Part shown: positions 52,059 through 61,704 of the stretch, piece by piece
Layout: every line of letters begins with the position of its first letter
How positions within the stretch are numbered: position 1 is the stretch's first letter
Assembly: GCF_036621415.1 (NCBI RefSeq)
Contig: NZ_CP030941.1
Span: 2,602,001-2,666,000, forward strand
DNA: 64,000 nucleotides
From: Nitratireductor thuwali
GTDB taxonomy: Bacteria; Pseudomonadota; Alphaproteobacteria; Rhizobiales; Rhizobiaceae
Direction of reading: 5' to 3'
The notes under the pieces: generated by a model
Databases searched by the model: none
Told to the model about the DNA's origin: nothing
The model's input: the letters and a program-made list of their open reading frames with translations, nothing else
Program-made: the position numbers and the translations under genes

Positions 52059-52967
52059 TTGCGAAACCCGAAAACCCTGAAGCGCGCGCTTCTCCTCGTT
52101 AACCCGAAGGCCAGACGCGGCACCGGCTCAATCGCTTCGGCGGTCAGCGTGCTGCGGACGAATGGTATTGACATAACCGAGATCAAACCCGGCCCGGAAG
52201 ACACCATGGCCGAGCTCATCCGGCAGCATGGCAGCGGGTTCGATCTGGTTGTGGTTGGCGGCGGCGATGGCACATTGAATGCCGCCGCACCCGGCCTCGT
52301 CGATAGGCAACTGCCGCTCGGTGTGCTGCCGCTGGGCACCGCAAACGACTTTGCCCGCACGGTCGGAATTCCGTTCAATCCGGTCAAGGCAGCCGAATTG
52401 ATTGCCGCCGGAACGCCGCGCCCGATCGATCTTGGCGAGGTCAATGGCCATCTATTCTTCAACGTCGCCAGCATCGGCTTCAGCGCGGAACTTGCCGCCG
52501 ACCTGACCGAGCAGGCAAAGAAGCGCTGGGGCAAGCTCGGCTACGCCATAGCGGCTGCACGCATCCTCGCCCGCTCCAGGGTGTTCACCGCCCACCTCGA
52601 CCACGACGGGACAACCGAGAAGATCAGGACGATGCAAGTTTCCGTCGGCAATGGCCGGCACTACGGCGGCGGCATGACGGTGGAGGAAAGCGCGACGGCA
52701 AGTGACGGGACGCTGGACTTCTACAGCCTTGAGGTCGACCATTGGTGGCGGCTGCTGGCGCTGCTCCCAGCGCTTAGAAAAGGCACGCATGGGCGCTGGG
52801 ACGATGTGCGGGCATTCCGCACCACGGAAGTGACGATCCGGACCAGCCAGCCGCGACCAGTCAACACCGATGGCGAGCTAAGCACCTGGACGCCGGCCCA
52901 CTTCCGTATCCGGCCGGGAGCCATTCAGGTCTTCACGCCGAGGGAAACACGCGTGGGCAGTGCGTAG
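52059..52967 (+). CDS. Diacylglycerol kinase / YegS-type lipid kinase
   Basis: A 302-residue lipid kinase. The nucleotide-binding region has LLLVNPKARRGTG and FDLVVVGGGDGTLNAAAPGL (GGDGT motif), followed by LPLGVLPLGTANDFARTVGIP. The second domain has FFNVASIGFSAELA and VSVGNGRHYGGGMTVEESATASDGTLDFYSLE, typical of the family. It should phosphorylate diacylglycerol or a related lipid at the membrane. The best start is TTG 52059. Its TAG stop abuts the stop of the convergent LysM gene exactly (TAG-CTA at 52965-52970), leaving no room for a separate terminator. Confidence 0.88.
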   Translation: MRNPKTLKRALLLVNPKARRGTGSIASAVSVLRTNGIDITEIKPGPEDTMAELIRQHGSGFDLVVVGGGDGTLNAAAPGLVDRQLPLGVLPLGTANDFARTVGIPFNPVKAAELIAAGTPRPIDLGEVNGHLFFNVASIGFSAELAADLTEQAKKRWGKLGYAIAAARILARSRVFTAHLDHDGTTEKIRTMQVSVGNGRHYGGGMTVEESATASDGTLDFYSLEVDHWWRLLALLPALRKGTHGRWDDVRAFRTTEVTIRTSQPRPVNTDGELSTWTPAHFRIRPGAIQVFTPRETRVGSA

Positions 52968-53951
52968 CTAGCTGCGGGGAGGCTGGGCCCGCGTCATCTG
53001 CTCGACCTCAATGGTGGCTTCGCCCTCCATGCAGAAGGAAATCTCGGCAGTTCGGCCCCTGACACGGACATAGTCGCCGGTGTCGAATTGCGGATCCACG
53101 CCACTCAGGCTGTAGGTCCGGCCATCGGGCGTCCTCAGTACCGGGCATTCGGTGCCTTCCGTCAGTCGCCCCACCTCCGTCCGCGCTTGGTCGCCGTCTC
53201 CGGGGCGGTCGGGGTCCCGGTTCGCGACTACGTCGACCGGCTGGCTTACCTGCGTGCGGCCCGTGTCGGTATGGATGACAAAAACGACCTGCCTTCCAGG
53301 ACGCGCGCTCTCGGGTATGGCCACATGCGCCTCGACCTCACCGTTCGGCCGCACTCGCACACGGTCGAGCGACCGCCACTCGGACTGCGGCGGCCCCACT
53401 CCAATTTCTACCGTTCGGCCCGGTGTGTACTTTTCCCCGCTGACCGTGATGGGCGCTCCAGGCCCGCCCGCCAATGGCTGGACATTGATCGTGGGCTCGC
53501 CGGCGATCGGATCGCCTGCGTCTCCCGAATCCGGAGCGGAGCCGGGAATGCGTATCGTCAGGCCTATCTCGAGATCGTCCGTCTCGATACCAGGATTGGC
53601 TTCGAGCAGGGCGTCAACGTTTACGCCGTACTCCTCGGCGAGCGAAAAGAGCGTGTCGCCGGGTGCGATCTCGTGTGCCGGGCCTCTCTCGGGCGCCTCG
53701 TCGCGCCCGCCGTCGAAGCCGGGGATTGTAAGGCGCATGCCGACAGGAATGTCATGAATGTCGCTGATCTGCGGGTTGGCCCTCAGCAGCGCCGAAAGCC
53801 GAACCCGGCACTGTTGCGTCAACTGATAAAGAGTATCACCGGGCTGGACGATGTATTCGTCCGCACACGGGCTCTGCGCCTGGGCACCCGATCCCGGAAG
53901 AACGGCGGAAAGCGCTACCGCCGCCGCGGCGGTCAACAAATATCTAAGCAT
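52968..53951 (-). CDS. Secreted double-LysM protein
   Basis: A 327-residue protein with signal peptide (residues 1-26, ending SGAQAQ). Two LysM peptidoglycan-binding modules follow (about 33-77, YIVQPGDTLYQLTQQC, and about 92-137, HEIAPGDTLFSLAEEYGVNVDALLEANPGI). A beta-rich Ig/IPT-like domain comes next (about 155-245, PLAGGPGAPITVSGEKYTPGRTVEIGVGP), then a C-terminal domain with cysteines (TECPVLRTPDGRTYSLSG ... ISFCMEGEATIEVEQ). It probably sits in the periplasm attached to peptidoglycan, with no enzymatic domain recognised. ATG 53951 was chosen because it begins the signal peptide; upstream codons are not domain-like. Confidence 0.85.
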   Translation of the reverse strand: MLRYLLTAAAAVALSAVLPGSGAQAQSPCADEYIVQPGDTLYQLTQQCRVRLSALLRANPQISDIHDIPVGMRLTIPGFDGGRDEAPERGPAHEIAPGDTLFSLAEEYGVNVDALLEANPGIETDDLEIGLTIRIPGSAPDSGDAGDPIAGEPTINVQPLAGGPGAPITVSGEKYTPGRTVEIGVGPPQSEWRSLDRVRVRPNGEVEAHVAIPESARPGRQVVFVIHTDTGRTQVSQPVDVVANRDPDRPGDGDQARTEVGRLTEGTECPVLRTPDGRTYSLSGVDPQFDTGDYVRVRGRTAEISFCMEGEATIEVEQMTRAQPPRS

Positions 53952-54274
53952 CTCAAACCTCCTGTTTCGGGCCAGTGGCCGAGCGGCGATGCCATTCGGG
54001 CCGCAACAGTCTCGCGGACGGAAACGTTCCAGCGGGCCGTGCCAGGCATGGACCGGGCGCATCGTGGCGGCTGATTGGCGGGCCACGGCTTCGGCCGCGT
54101 TCCAATCAATGCAAGAAATTTCAGACACCGATTATTTGTTCATCTTGATTGACAAGTCGAGCGGCGACTGCTTCTATCGGCTCATCGATAGAAAAATCGA
54201 TTAATGAAATATCTTGCGATTGAGCCGGCGGGTGCCAGTCGATTGCGAGGGGAGGATCAAAAGTGGAGGAAACA
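53952..54274. promoter_or_regulatory. Divergent regulatory gap before the polyol-type operon
   Basis: A 323-base gap without a convincing gene. A good promoter for the plus-strand operon is present: TTGACA (54149-54154), 17 bases, TTCTAT (54172-54177). An inverted repeat overlaps the -10 box (54172-54193). A ribosome site GGAGGAAA directly precedes ATG 54275. The left part, next to the LysM gene, shows nothing recognisable. Confidence 0.55.
54172..54193. promoter_or_regulatory. Candidate operator for the SorC-family regulator
   Basis: TTCTATCG-N6-CGATAGAA, perfect eight-base arms, 22 bases in all. It overlaps the proposed -10 box and lies 82 bases before the first gene of the operon that also encodes a SorC-family regulator. 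Size and place fit a repressor site; binding is inferred. Confidence 0.55.
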
Positions 54275-55294
54275 ATGAAGACTGTTGGACTGGCCGGGGC
54301 GATCGCCGCGGCGACAATGACTATCGGTCTCGCCTCGACCGGCGGGGCGTCCGCGCAGAGCAAGTTCGCGTGTGAGCCGGGCGAAACATACATCATGAAT
54401 GTAATGGTCTCGGCTCACCCCTACTGGGTGCCCGTATATCAGGGCTTCAAGCAAGCGGCCGAGGCCATGGGCTGCGAGGCCGTGTTCTCGGGCACGCCCG
54501 ACTACGACATCACCAAGCAGATCGCCTCGTTCGAGCAGGATCTGGTGAAGAGCCCTGCCGGCATCCTGCTGCATCCCATGCAGTCGGACCCGTTCATCGA
54601 GCCGATCAACCGCGCGATCGAAAGCGGCGTCGAGATCGTGACATTCGCGGCGGATTCACCGGATTCGAACCGCACGGCCTACATCACCTCCGATAACCTC
54701 GCCGAAGCGAAGTTCGCGGCCGAAGAGATCGTCAAGCAGGTCGGCGAAAGCGGCGAGTATGCGGTGCTGGAGAACCCAGGGCAAAGCAATCACGACCTGC
54801 GTGTCACCGCTTTGGTCTCATACATGGAAGAGAATTACCCGGATATGAAGCTGGTTGGCCGCCAGGCCACCAACCAGGACAGCAACGCCGCCTACCGCGC
54901 GACCGCCTCGATCCTGCAGGCCAATCCGGATCTCGACGCGATGTGGATACCCGAGGCTGGCTCTGCCGAAGGTGCGGTTGCCGCCGTGCAGGAAGCCGAA
55001 GCCGATGTCCTCATCATGCACGCCGACATCACGCCGACCACTCTCGAACACATCAAGGCCGGCAACATCCACATGGCGCTGAACCCCAACCAGGGCATCC
55101 AGGGCTTCGTTGGCTTCGTCGCGACCTTCATGGCGGCACACTCCGACATGTTTGATCCGTTCAACGACTATAAGGTGTCCGGCTATAACCCGATGCAGAT
55201 CCCATTCATCGACAACGGCTTCGCGGTCATCACCAAGGAGAACGCCGATTCCTTCGACCTGAACGCATACATGGAAGGGCGCGATCCCAGCTAG
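54275..55294 (+). CDS. CUT2 sugar ABC importer, substrate-binding protein
   Basis: A 339-residue periplasmic binding protein with signal peptide (residues 1-27, GGASAQ). The CUT2/ribose-type pattern is seen: [74 protein letters not shown], and [34 protein letters not shown]. The ligand is unknown: a pentose, polyol, or an AI-2-like furanosyl compound would all fit the family. ATG 54275 has GGAGGAAACA upstream. A strong stem-loop follows the gene. It is the first gene of an operon running past the window edge. Confidence 0.9.
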   Translation: MKTVGLAGAIAAATMTIGLASTGGASAQSKFACEPGETYIMNVMVSAHPYWVPVYQGFKQAAEAMGCEAVFSGTPDYDITKQIASFEQDLVKSPAGILLHPMQSDPFIEPINRAIESGVEIVTFAADSPDSNRTAYITSDNLAEAKFAAEEIVKQVGESGEYAVLENPGQSNHDLRVTALVSYMEENYPDMKLVGRQATNQDSNAAYRATASILQANPDLDAMWIPEAGSAEGAVAAVQEAEADVLIMHADITPTTLEHIKAGNIHMALNPNQGIQGFVGFVATFMAAHSDMFDPFNDYKVSGYNPMQIPFIDNGFAVITKENADSFDLNAYMEGRDPS

Positions 55295-55310
55295 GACCGC
55301 ATCCACGATC

Positions 55311-55338
55311 GCTCGCGCCGCACGACGGCGGCGCGAGC
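55311..55338 (+). other. Stem-loop after the substrate-binding-protein gene
   Basis: GCTCGCGCCGC (55311-55321) pairs perfectly with GCGGCGCGAGC (55328-55338) over a six-base loop. It starts 17 bases after the binding-protein stop and 31 bases before the ATPase gene, with no T-run. This is the third such hairpin in the window in the same relative position. Confidence 0.65.
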
Positions 55339-55368
55339 CCCTCAAATTCAACCGGGGAGGTCAGCGAC

Positions 55369-56898
55369 ATGTCTGAAGGCGCAGAATGCGACCTGATCCT
55401 CAAGATCACCAAGCTGACCAAATCGTTCGGGCCCATCCGCGCGTTGCGTGGGGTCGACTTCGAATTGCGGCGCGGCGAGATCCACGCGCTGGCCGGCGAG
55501 AACGGTGCCGGAAAGTCGACGCTCATGAACATCATCGACGGCATTCTCAGCCCGGACAGCGGCGAGATCCGCCTCGACGGCGAGCCTGTGACCATGACGT
55601 CCCCCGCCATGGCCCAGAGGCTCGGCATCGGCTTCGTGCACCAGGAAATCGCGCTGTGCCCCGACATCACGGTGGCGGAGAACATATTCATGGCGGCGAC
55701 CAGCACGAGCGGCGCGATGCTGATGGACTTTCGCGCACTTGAGCGCAAAGCCGCCGATATCCTCCATCGTTTGGCAGACATCGATCCCGCACTGCCGGTG
55801 CGGATGCTTTCAATATCGCAGCAGCAACTCGTCGAGATCGCCAAGGCGCTGACGCTGGACTGCCGCGTGCTCATCCTCGACGAGCCGACTGCGGCGCTGA
55901 CGGAGCGAGAATCGCAGATTCTCTTCGACATCATGCGCAACCTTGCGACGCAGGGGATCTCGATCATTTATATCTCGCACCGCATGGTCGAGATTTTCGA
56001 TAATTGCGACCGCGTGACCGTCCTCCGCGACGGCCAATACGTAGCCACCATGAATGTGGCCGAAACCACGCCCGGCGAGGTGGTGAGCGCGATGGTCGGC
56101 CGGGTGATCGACAGTCTCTATCCCGAAAAGCAGCGCGAGAACGAACGATCCGGCGAAACTATCCTCGACGTCCGCAGCCTGACCGAACGAACCCGTTTCA
56201 GCGACGTCTCCTTCGAGCTCAGAAAAGGAGAGATACTCGGCCTGGCTGGACTGATCGGCGCCGGGAGGAGCGAGATCGTCAAGGGGATATGCAGGCTAGA
56301 GGGTGAGGTGACAGGTGATGTCGCGCTCTTCGGGCGCAGGCTGGCGCTCCGCCACTACAGCGACAGCATAGCGGAAGGCATCGTCTATCTTTCCGAGGAC
56401 CGCAAGCAGGATGGCCTGTTCCTCGACATGTCGATCGCCGCCAACGTCTCCGCCCTCGATGTCGGCCAGGTGGCATCGAGAGCCGGTTTGATCGATGACG
56501 ACAGGGAGGCGGAGCTGGCCGAGCGGCTGGGAGGGCGTCTGAACCTGAAATGTGGGCATGTCGGACAGCCGGTATCCGCCCTGTCCGGCGGCAACCAACA
56601 GAAGGTCGCGATCGCCAAGATGCTGTCGGTCAATCCGAAGGTGATCTTTCTCGACGAACCGACACGCGGGGTCGACGTCGGCGCAAAGGCCGAGATCCAT
56701 CGCATCCTGCGCGAACTCGCGCGCAATGGGGTCGGCATCGTCGTCATCTCGTCCGAACTGCCCGAACTGATCGGCGTGTGCGATCGGGTGCTGGTCGTGC
56801 GCGAAGGGCGGGTTGCCGGTGAGGTAGCGGGCGACGAGATGACCGAGCGGAATATCATGTACCTGGCTTCAGTCGCGGAAGAGCGGAAGGAAGCCTGA
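55369..56898 (+). CDS. CUT2 sugar ABC importer, ATP-binding protein
   Basis: A 509-residue double ATPase. First domain: Walker [52 protein letters not shown]. Second domain: [74 protein letters not shown] 55369 has GGGGAGGT upstream. It ends one base into the start of the permease gene. It powers uptake with a single permease species, which would act as a homodimer. Confidence 0.93.
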   Translation: MSEGAECDLILKITKLTKSFGPIRALRGVDFELRRGEIHALAGENGAGKSTLMNIIDGILSPDSGEIRLDGEPVTMTSPAMAQRLGIGFVHQEIALCPDITVAENIFMAATSTSGAMLMDFRALERKAADILHRLADIDPALPVRMLSISQQQLVEIAKALTLDCRVLILDEPTAALTERESQILFDIMRNLATQGISIIYISHRMVEIFDNCDRVTVLRDGQYVATMNVAETTPGEVVSAMVGRVIDSLYPEKQRENERSGETILDVRSLTERTRFSDVSFELRKGEILGLAGLIGAGRSEIVKGICRLEGEVTGDVALFGRRLALRHYSDSIAEGIVYLSEDRKQDGLFLDMSIAANVSALDVGQVASRAGLIDDDREAELAERLGGRLNLKCGHVGQPVSALSGGNQQKVAIAKMLSVNPKVIFLDEPTRGVDVGAKAEIHRILRELARNGVGIVVISSELPELIGVCDRVLVVREGRVAGEVAGDEMTERNIMYLASVAEERKEA

Positions 56899-57920
56899 TG
56901 AGTGCGGGGGATAACATGACGATGACAACCGTACCTTCGCAGAAGGAGCACCGATCCGGCGACGGCGTCGCCAGCCTCTTGAAGCGGCTCCTGCGCATGC
57001 GCGAAACCGGCTTGATCCTGATCATCCTGGCCCTGTTCATCGCCATGTCCTTCGCCTCACCTTATTTCCTGACCTGGGTGAACATGCGGGCCATGGCGAT
57101 GGCGTTCGCGGTGGAGGGTATCGTCGTCGTCGGCATGACGATCCTCCTCATCTCCGGCGGCATCGACCTTTCGGTCGGTTCGGTAACTGCCCTGGCGATG
57201 GTGATCGCCGGCTTGCTTTTCCTGAGTGGTGTCGATCCCTGGACCGCATCGGCAGTCGCGATTGCGGCCTGTGCGGCGATCGGCGCGACGATGGGATTCT
57301 TCGTCACCCGGGTTGGCCTGCATCACTTCATCGTATCGCTTGCCGTGATGGTCATCGCGCGGGGCCTGTGCCTTTTGGGCACCGGCGGACGGCCGCTGGG
57401 GCTTTATACGCTGCCGCCGGAGTTCAAGTTCATCGGGCAGGGCTCGATCGGCGTGATACCGGTCGTCATCGTGATCTTCGTTATTGTTGTCGTGGCCTTC
57501 GACTTCATGCTTCGCCGCACGACCTTGTTCCGCAAGGTCTTCTACACGGGCAGCAATGAGAAGGCCGCCGCCTATTCCGGCATCCGTACCAAGAAGGTGG
57601 TGTTCCTGACGACCACGCTCTGCTCGGCGCTGTGCGGCGTCGCCGGCGTCATCTACATGGCGCGTTTCGGCTCAGCACAGCCGACATTCGGTATCGGCAT
57701 GGAGCTCAACGTCATCGCTGCCGCGGTGATCGGCGGGGCCAGCCTGTCGGGCGGATCGGGGACGATCTTCGGAGCCATTCTGGGTGCTGTCCTGCTGTCG
57801 GTTGTGTCCAGCTCGCTGGCTCTTCTCGACGTGTCGGTCTACTGGCAGGATATCATCCGTGGCTCCATCCTTTTGGCCGCGGTCACGATCGACCACTACC
57901 TTAACAAGAGGCGCGGCTGA
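56898..57920 (+). CDS. CUT2 sugar ABC importer, permease
   Basis: A 340-residue permease with about nine hydrophobic segments: [118 protein letters not shown] and [58 protein letters not shown]. The ATG at 56898 overlaps the ATPase stop; ATG 56916, behind GGGGGAT, is a good alternative start. Only one permease gene is present, unlike the paired rhaP/rhaQ. Confidence 0.92.
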   Translation: MSAGDNMTMTTVPSQKEHRSGDGVASLLKRLLRMRETGLILIILALFIAMSFASPYFLTWVNMRAMAMAFAVEGIVVVGMTILLISGGIDLSVGSVTALAMVIAGLLFLSGVDPWTASAVAIAACAAIGATMGFFVTRVGLHHFIVSLAVMVIARGLCLLGTGGRPLGLYTLPPEFKFIGQGSIGVIPVVIVIFVIVVVAFDFMLRRTTLFRKVFYTGSNEKAAAYSGIRTKKVVFLTTTLCSALCGVAGVIYMARFGSAQPTFGIGMELNVIAAAVIGGASLSGGSGTIFGAILGAVLLSVVSSSLALLDVSVYWQDIIRGSILLAAVTIDHYLNKRRG

Positions 57921-57946
57921 GCCTTCGAGCCGCATTGGATATCGCC

Positions 57947-58927
57947 ATGGCAGACAAGAAAGAAGACTTTGAATCGATCCGGCAGATCTACACGGTGCTC
58001 ATGCTGCATTTCGTGGAGGGCAAGAAGCAGTCTGAGATCGCCGCAGCGCTCAACCTGTCGGCATCGAAGGTCAACCGGCTGATCAATCAGGGCCGCAGGC
58101 TGGGCATGGTGAAGATCTCCATCGAGAGCCCGTTCCAAAGCCTTGTCGAGCTGGAGAAGCGCCTCGTCGAGACGGCGCATCTGACGGGCAGCCTCGTTAC
58201 ACCCACCGTCTCGGGCAGCGCCGACACCACGCTGCAGCAGGTGGGAAGGGCTGCGGCCAACCATCTTCTGGAAACGTTGCGGGACGGCGACGTCATCGCC
58301 ATCACCGGGGGCAAGGCCGTCAGCGCCGTCGTGGAGAACATGCAGCCCGAACGCGCCTTTGACGTCACCGTGGTGCCGCTCACCGGCGGCGTGCAGGGCA
58401 AATACTATACGGACGTCAACCACCTTGCCACGCGGCTTGCCGAGCGGCTGGGGGGCAGGGCGATGCTCATCCACGCACCACTCTTCGCCGAGAGCCGCGA
58501 GCAGCGCGACATGCTGATGGAGATGGCGTCGATCAAGGAGGTTTTCGACCTTGCCCGCAAGGCGGCGGTCGCGCTCGTCGGCATCGGGTCCATCCAGGCG
58601 CCGGGGTCCAGCTATTACGACCTGCATCCGCTGCCTAACCCGGACCGGGAACTGCTCGTCAAGAGCGGCGTCAGCGGGGAATTTCTGGCCCACCTCGTTC
58701 GAGAGGACGGCACGCTCGCCGACTATCCCCTCAACTCGCGTCTGGTGGCACTGGCGCCCGAAGAGCTTTCGCAGTGCCCGCGCACCATCGGCGTGGTGGC
58801 CGGGGTCGAAAAGGTTCTGCCCATTCGCGCGGCGCTCGCCGGGCGCTTTCTGGATACGCTCGTCCTGGACGAGGAAACCGCCGGGGCGGTTCTGGACACA
58901 ATGGAGAAATTACAGCATGTCGCATGA
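57947..58927 (+). CDS. SorC/DeoR-type sugar-sensing regulator (EryD/LsrR-like)
   Basis: A 326-residue regulator. The N-terminal helix-turn-helix is IYTVLMLHFVEGKKQSEIAAALNLSASKVNRLINQGRRLGMVKISIESPF (about residues 15-66); the sugar-binding domain has GRAAANHLLETLRDGDVIAITGGKAVSAVVENM and VVPLTGGVQGKYYTDVNHLATRLAERLGG, then VALVGIGSI and the C-terminal RTIGVVAGVEKVLPIRAALAGRFLDTLVLDEETAGAVL. The family senses phosphorylated sugars (LsrR: phospho-AI-2; EryD: erythritol). ATG 57947 is favoured over TTG 57935. It overlaps the next gene by 11 bases and probably binds the inverted repeat at 54172-54193. Confidence 0.9.
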   Translation: MADKKEDFESIRQIYTVLMLHFVEGKKQSEIAAALNLSASKVNRLINQGRRLGMVKISIESPFQSLVELEKRLVETAHLTGSLVTPTVSGSADTTLQQVGRAAANHLLETLRDGDVIAITGGKAVSAVVENMQPERAFDVTVVPLTGGVQGKYYTDVNHLATRLAERLGGRAMLIHAPLFAESREQRDMLMEMASIKEVFDLARKAAVALVGIGSIQAPGSSYYDLHPLPNPDRELLVKSGVSGEFLAHLVREDGTLADYPLNSRLVALAPEELSQCPRTIGVVAGVEKVLPIRAALAGRFLDTLVLDEETAGAVLDTMEKLQHVA

Positions 58928-59912
58928 GCTTCTGACGCGTGAAATCGGATCCTCCGGCATCAAGGCGTCCTGCATCGGCCTCGGTACCTGGGCCATCGGC
59001 GGCTGGATGTGGGGCGGCACTGACGAGGGGCAGTCGATCGCGGCCATACAGGCATCGCTGGATGAGGGCGTCAGCCTCATCGATACTGCGCCCGCCTACG
59101 GCCAAGGCCTATCTGAGGAGATCGTCGGCAAGGCGATCAAGGGCCGGCGAGACCAAGTGGTTCTGGCCACGAAGTGCGGCCTGGTCTGGCACACGACCAA
59201 GGGCAATCACTTCTTCGATTACGACGGCCGGCCGGTGCACCGGCACCTGGGAGCGGACTCCATCGCCTATGAGGTCGAGCAGAGCCTGCGGCGGCTCGGG
59301 ACCGACTACATCGATCTTTACATCACCCATTGGCAGGATCCGACCACGCCTGTCGAGGAAACGATGGCGGCGCTGGAAGCGCTGAAGGCGCAGGGCAAGA
59401 TCCGCTCGATAGGGGCGAGCAACCTGTCGCCCGAGGACCTTTCCGCCTATGTGGCCGCAGGCCAGCTCGACGCCGTGCAGGAAGAATACAGCATGGTCAA
59501 GCGCGACATTGAAACGACCCTGCTTCCCATCTGCGCCCGGCACGGCGTGTCGACCTTGAGCTATTCATCCCTCGCGCTCGGTCTCCTGTCCGGGCGGATC
59601 GGGCCGGATCGGGTCTTCGAGGGGGACGACCAGCGCAAGAATAACCTGCGTTTTTCGATAGCCAATCGGGAAAAGGTCACGCGTCTCATGGGTGCTATCC
59701 GGCCAATCGCGGAGAGCCAAAATGCTACCGAGGCGCAAATCGTGATCGCCTGGACGATTCAGCAGCCCGGCATCACCTTCGCTCTGTGCGGCGCGCGAAA
59801 TGCGGACCAAGCCAGGGAAAACGCCAGGGCAGGGCGCATTCGCCTGTCGAAAGATGAAATCGATACGATAAGCGAGGCAGCCACGCGCCATCTGACCGAC
59901 CTCGACGCCTAA
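58917..59912 (+). CDS. Aldo/keto reductase
   Basis: A 331-residue NAD(P)-dependent oxidoreductase of the AKR superfamily. The catalytic tetrad is complete: D56, Y61 (LIDTAPAYGQGLSEE), K86 (VLATKCGLVW) and H138 (YITHWQDP). Cofactor-site features IRSIGASNLSPEDL and FALCGARNADQARENARA are visible. It could interconvert an aldose and a polyol, or reduce an aldehyde released by the aldolase encoded downstream. ATG 58917 overlaps the SorC gene; this tight packing argues for a role in the same pathway. Substrate unknown. Confidence 0.88.
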   Translation: MSHELLTREIGSSGIKASCIGLGTWAIGGWMWGGTDEGQSIAAIQASLDEGVSLIDTAPAYGQGLSEEIVGKAIKGRRDQVVLATKCGLVWHTTKGNHFFDYDGRPVHRHLGADSIAYEVEQSLRRLGTDYIDLYITHWQDPTTPVEETMAALEALKAQGKIRSIGASNLSPEDLSAYVAAGQLDAVQEEYSMVKRDIETTLLPICARHGVSTLSYSSLALGLLSGRIGPDRVFEGDDQRKNNLRFSIANREKVTRLMGAIRPIAESQNATEAQIVIAWTIQQPGITFALCGARNADQARENARAGRIRLSKDEIDTISEAATRHLTDLDA

Positions 59913-59970
59913 CCACCGGAACGACAATCCCTCATGAGAACGCCGCTCAAGGGCGGCGAACGGCGGAGCC

Positions 59971-61704
59971 ATGCCTGAACAAAGAGACGAACACCTCGAA
60001 TTGATCCGCCGTGACGGCGCGTTCGACGTTGTCGTCGTCGGCGGCGGGATCAACGGCATTGGCGTCTATCGTGAGCTCGCACTGCAAGGCCTCCGCGTGC
60101 TTTTGGTCGAGCGCAATGATTTCTGCTCCGGCTGCAGTGCCGCTCCTTCGCGCATGATCCATGGCGGGCTGCGCTATCTTGAGAACGGCGAGTTCGATCT
60201 CGTCAGGGAATCGCTGCGCGAGCGCGACGCATTGCTGGCCAACGCGCCCCACATGGTGCGGCCCCTGGCGACGACGATACCCATCGCCTCGATCTTCTCG
60301 GGGCTGCTCAACGGCGCGGCCGGCTTTCTCGGCCTCACCAGCAAGCCGGCAAGCCGGGGTGCGCTGCCGATCAAAATAGGCCTTATGCTCTATGACTGGA
60401 CCACGCGCCGGCGCCGGGTCTTGCCCCGGCATCAATTTCGCGGCGCGCGGGAGACGCTGCGACTCTGGCCGGAATTGTCGCCACGCCTGCGCTTTTCCGC
60501 CACCTATTACGATGCATGGATCAGCTATCCCGAACGTCTCGGCTTGGAGTTGGTCCTCGATACGAAGCGTCTGGCGCCCGGCAGCGTGGCCTTGAACTAC
60601 GCGCAACTCTCGCGCTCAGGCGAAGCTTTCGAGATCGCCGACGGCGCCAGCGGCGAGCGCCTGTCCGTCGAGGCACGAGCAATCGTCAACGCGACCGGCG
60701 CATGGATCGACGAGGCGCAGGCCAGCCTGTTCGACCGCGTGGCGGATCCGCAGGAGACACTAGTCTCCGGCACCAAGGGCTCGCACCTGATCCTCGATTG
60801 CCCTGCGCTGCACGAGGCGCTGGGCGGGCACATGATCTTTTTCGAGAATTCCGACGGCCGGGTGTGCATTGTCTTTCCCTATCTCGGCAAGGTCCTGGCG
60901 GGGTCGACCGATATCCGCGTCGATGCGCCCGATCGAGTACGCTGCGAGCCGGAGGAGCGGGACTACATCCTCGACGCCCTGCGTCTCGCTTTTCCACGCA
61001 TTGCCCTGGCGGAGGAGGATGTCGTGTTCAGCTATAGCGGTATCCGCCCGCTGCCCCGCAGCGACCACGCGTTCACCGGCCGGATTTCGCGCAGCCATTT
61101 CATCCGTCGTCTGGACGGTTCCGTGCCCCAGTTCTGCATGGTGGGCGGCAAATGGACCACGTTCCGGGCATTCGCCGAGCAGACCGCCGATGCAGTGATG
61201 GCCGAGCTGCGCCATGAGCGTATGCGCGAGACGCTGGACCTGCCGATCGGCGGCGGTGCCGGCTTTCCGCAGCGGCCAGAAGAACTCCGGCACGAACTCG
61301 TGCGGGAGTTCGGGATCGGCGGCGAACGTGCCGCGCATCTGGTAGACGCTTACGGCACGCGCGCCAGGGAGGTGCTGCACTTCTGCATTGGCCGTGACGA
61401 CGATACGCCGCTTGACACGGCCGGTCCTATCACCGCGGCTGAAATCGTTTTCGTTGCAAAGCACGAATTGGTGGTGGGCCTTGCCGACGTCCTCCTGCGA
61501 CGAACCCCGCTGGCGATAAAGGGCGAAATATCACGCGCGCTCATCGAGCGCGTCGCGAAGGTCCTGGCAGTCGAGTCGGGCTGGGATGAAGGAAGAACCG
61601 GCAGCGAGATCGAGGCCTTCACCACGGACCTTGCAAATTATCACGGCGTCTCCCGAAAGATGCTCGACCAGCGAACCCACGACAGGAGTTTGACATGCGC
61701 GTAA
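59971..61704 (+). CDS. GlpD/EryB-like FAD-dependent polyol-phosphate dehydrogenase
   Basis: A 577-residue flavoprotein of the glycerol-3-phosphate dehydrogenase family. The FAD motif VVVVGGGINGIGVYRELALQG is at residues 20-40, followed by APSRMIHGGLRYLENGEFDLVRESL, YYDAWISYPERLGLELVLDTKRL, AIVNATGAWID, GTKGSHLIL and GGKWTTFRAFAEQTADAVM. The C-terminal domain (about 410-560) is the usual GlpD helical cap. It should oxidise a phosphorylated polyol at the membrane and pass electrons to quinone. EryB of the erythritol pathway is the closest functional precedent. It lies 58 bases after the reductase gene and overlaps the aldolase gene by ten bases. Confidence 0.88.
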   Translation: MPEQRDEHLELIRRDGAFDVVVVGGGINGIGVYRELALQGLRVLLVERNDFCSGCSAAPSRMIHGGLRYLENGEFDLVRESLRERDALLANAPHMVRPLATTIPIASIFSGLLNGAAGFLGLTSKPASRGALPIKIGLMLYDWTTRRRRVLPRHQFRGARETLRLWPELSPRLRFSATYYDAWISYPERLGLELVLDTKRLAPGSVALNYAQLSRSGEAFEIADGASGERLSVEARAIVNATGAWIDEAQASLFDRVADPQETLVSGTKGSHLILDCPALHEALGGHMIFFENSDGRVCIVFPYLGKVLAGSTDIRVDAPDRVRCEPEERDYILDALRLAFPRIALAEEDVVFSYSGIRPLPRSDHAFTGRISRSHFIRRLDGSVPQFCMVGGKWTTFRAFAEQTADAVMAELRHERMRETLDLPIGGGAGFPQRPEELRHELVREFGIGGERAAHLVDAYGTRAREVLHFCIGRDDDTPLDTAGPITAAEIVFVAKHELVVGLADVLLRRTPLAIKGEISRALIERVAKVLAVESGWDEGRTGSEIEAFTTDLANYHGVSRKMLDQRTHDRSLTCA

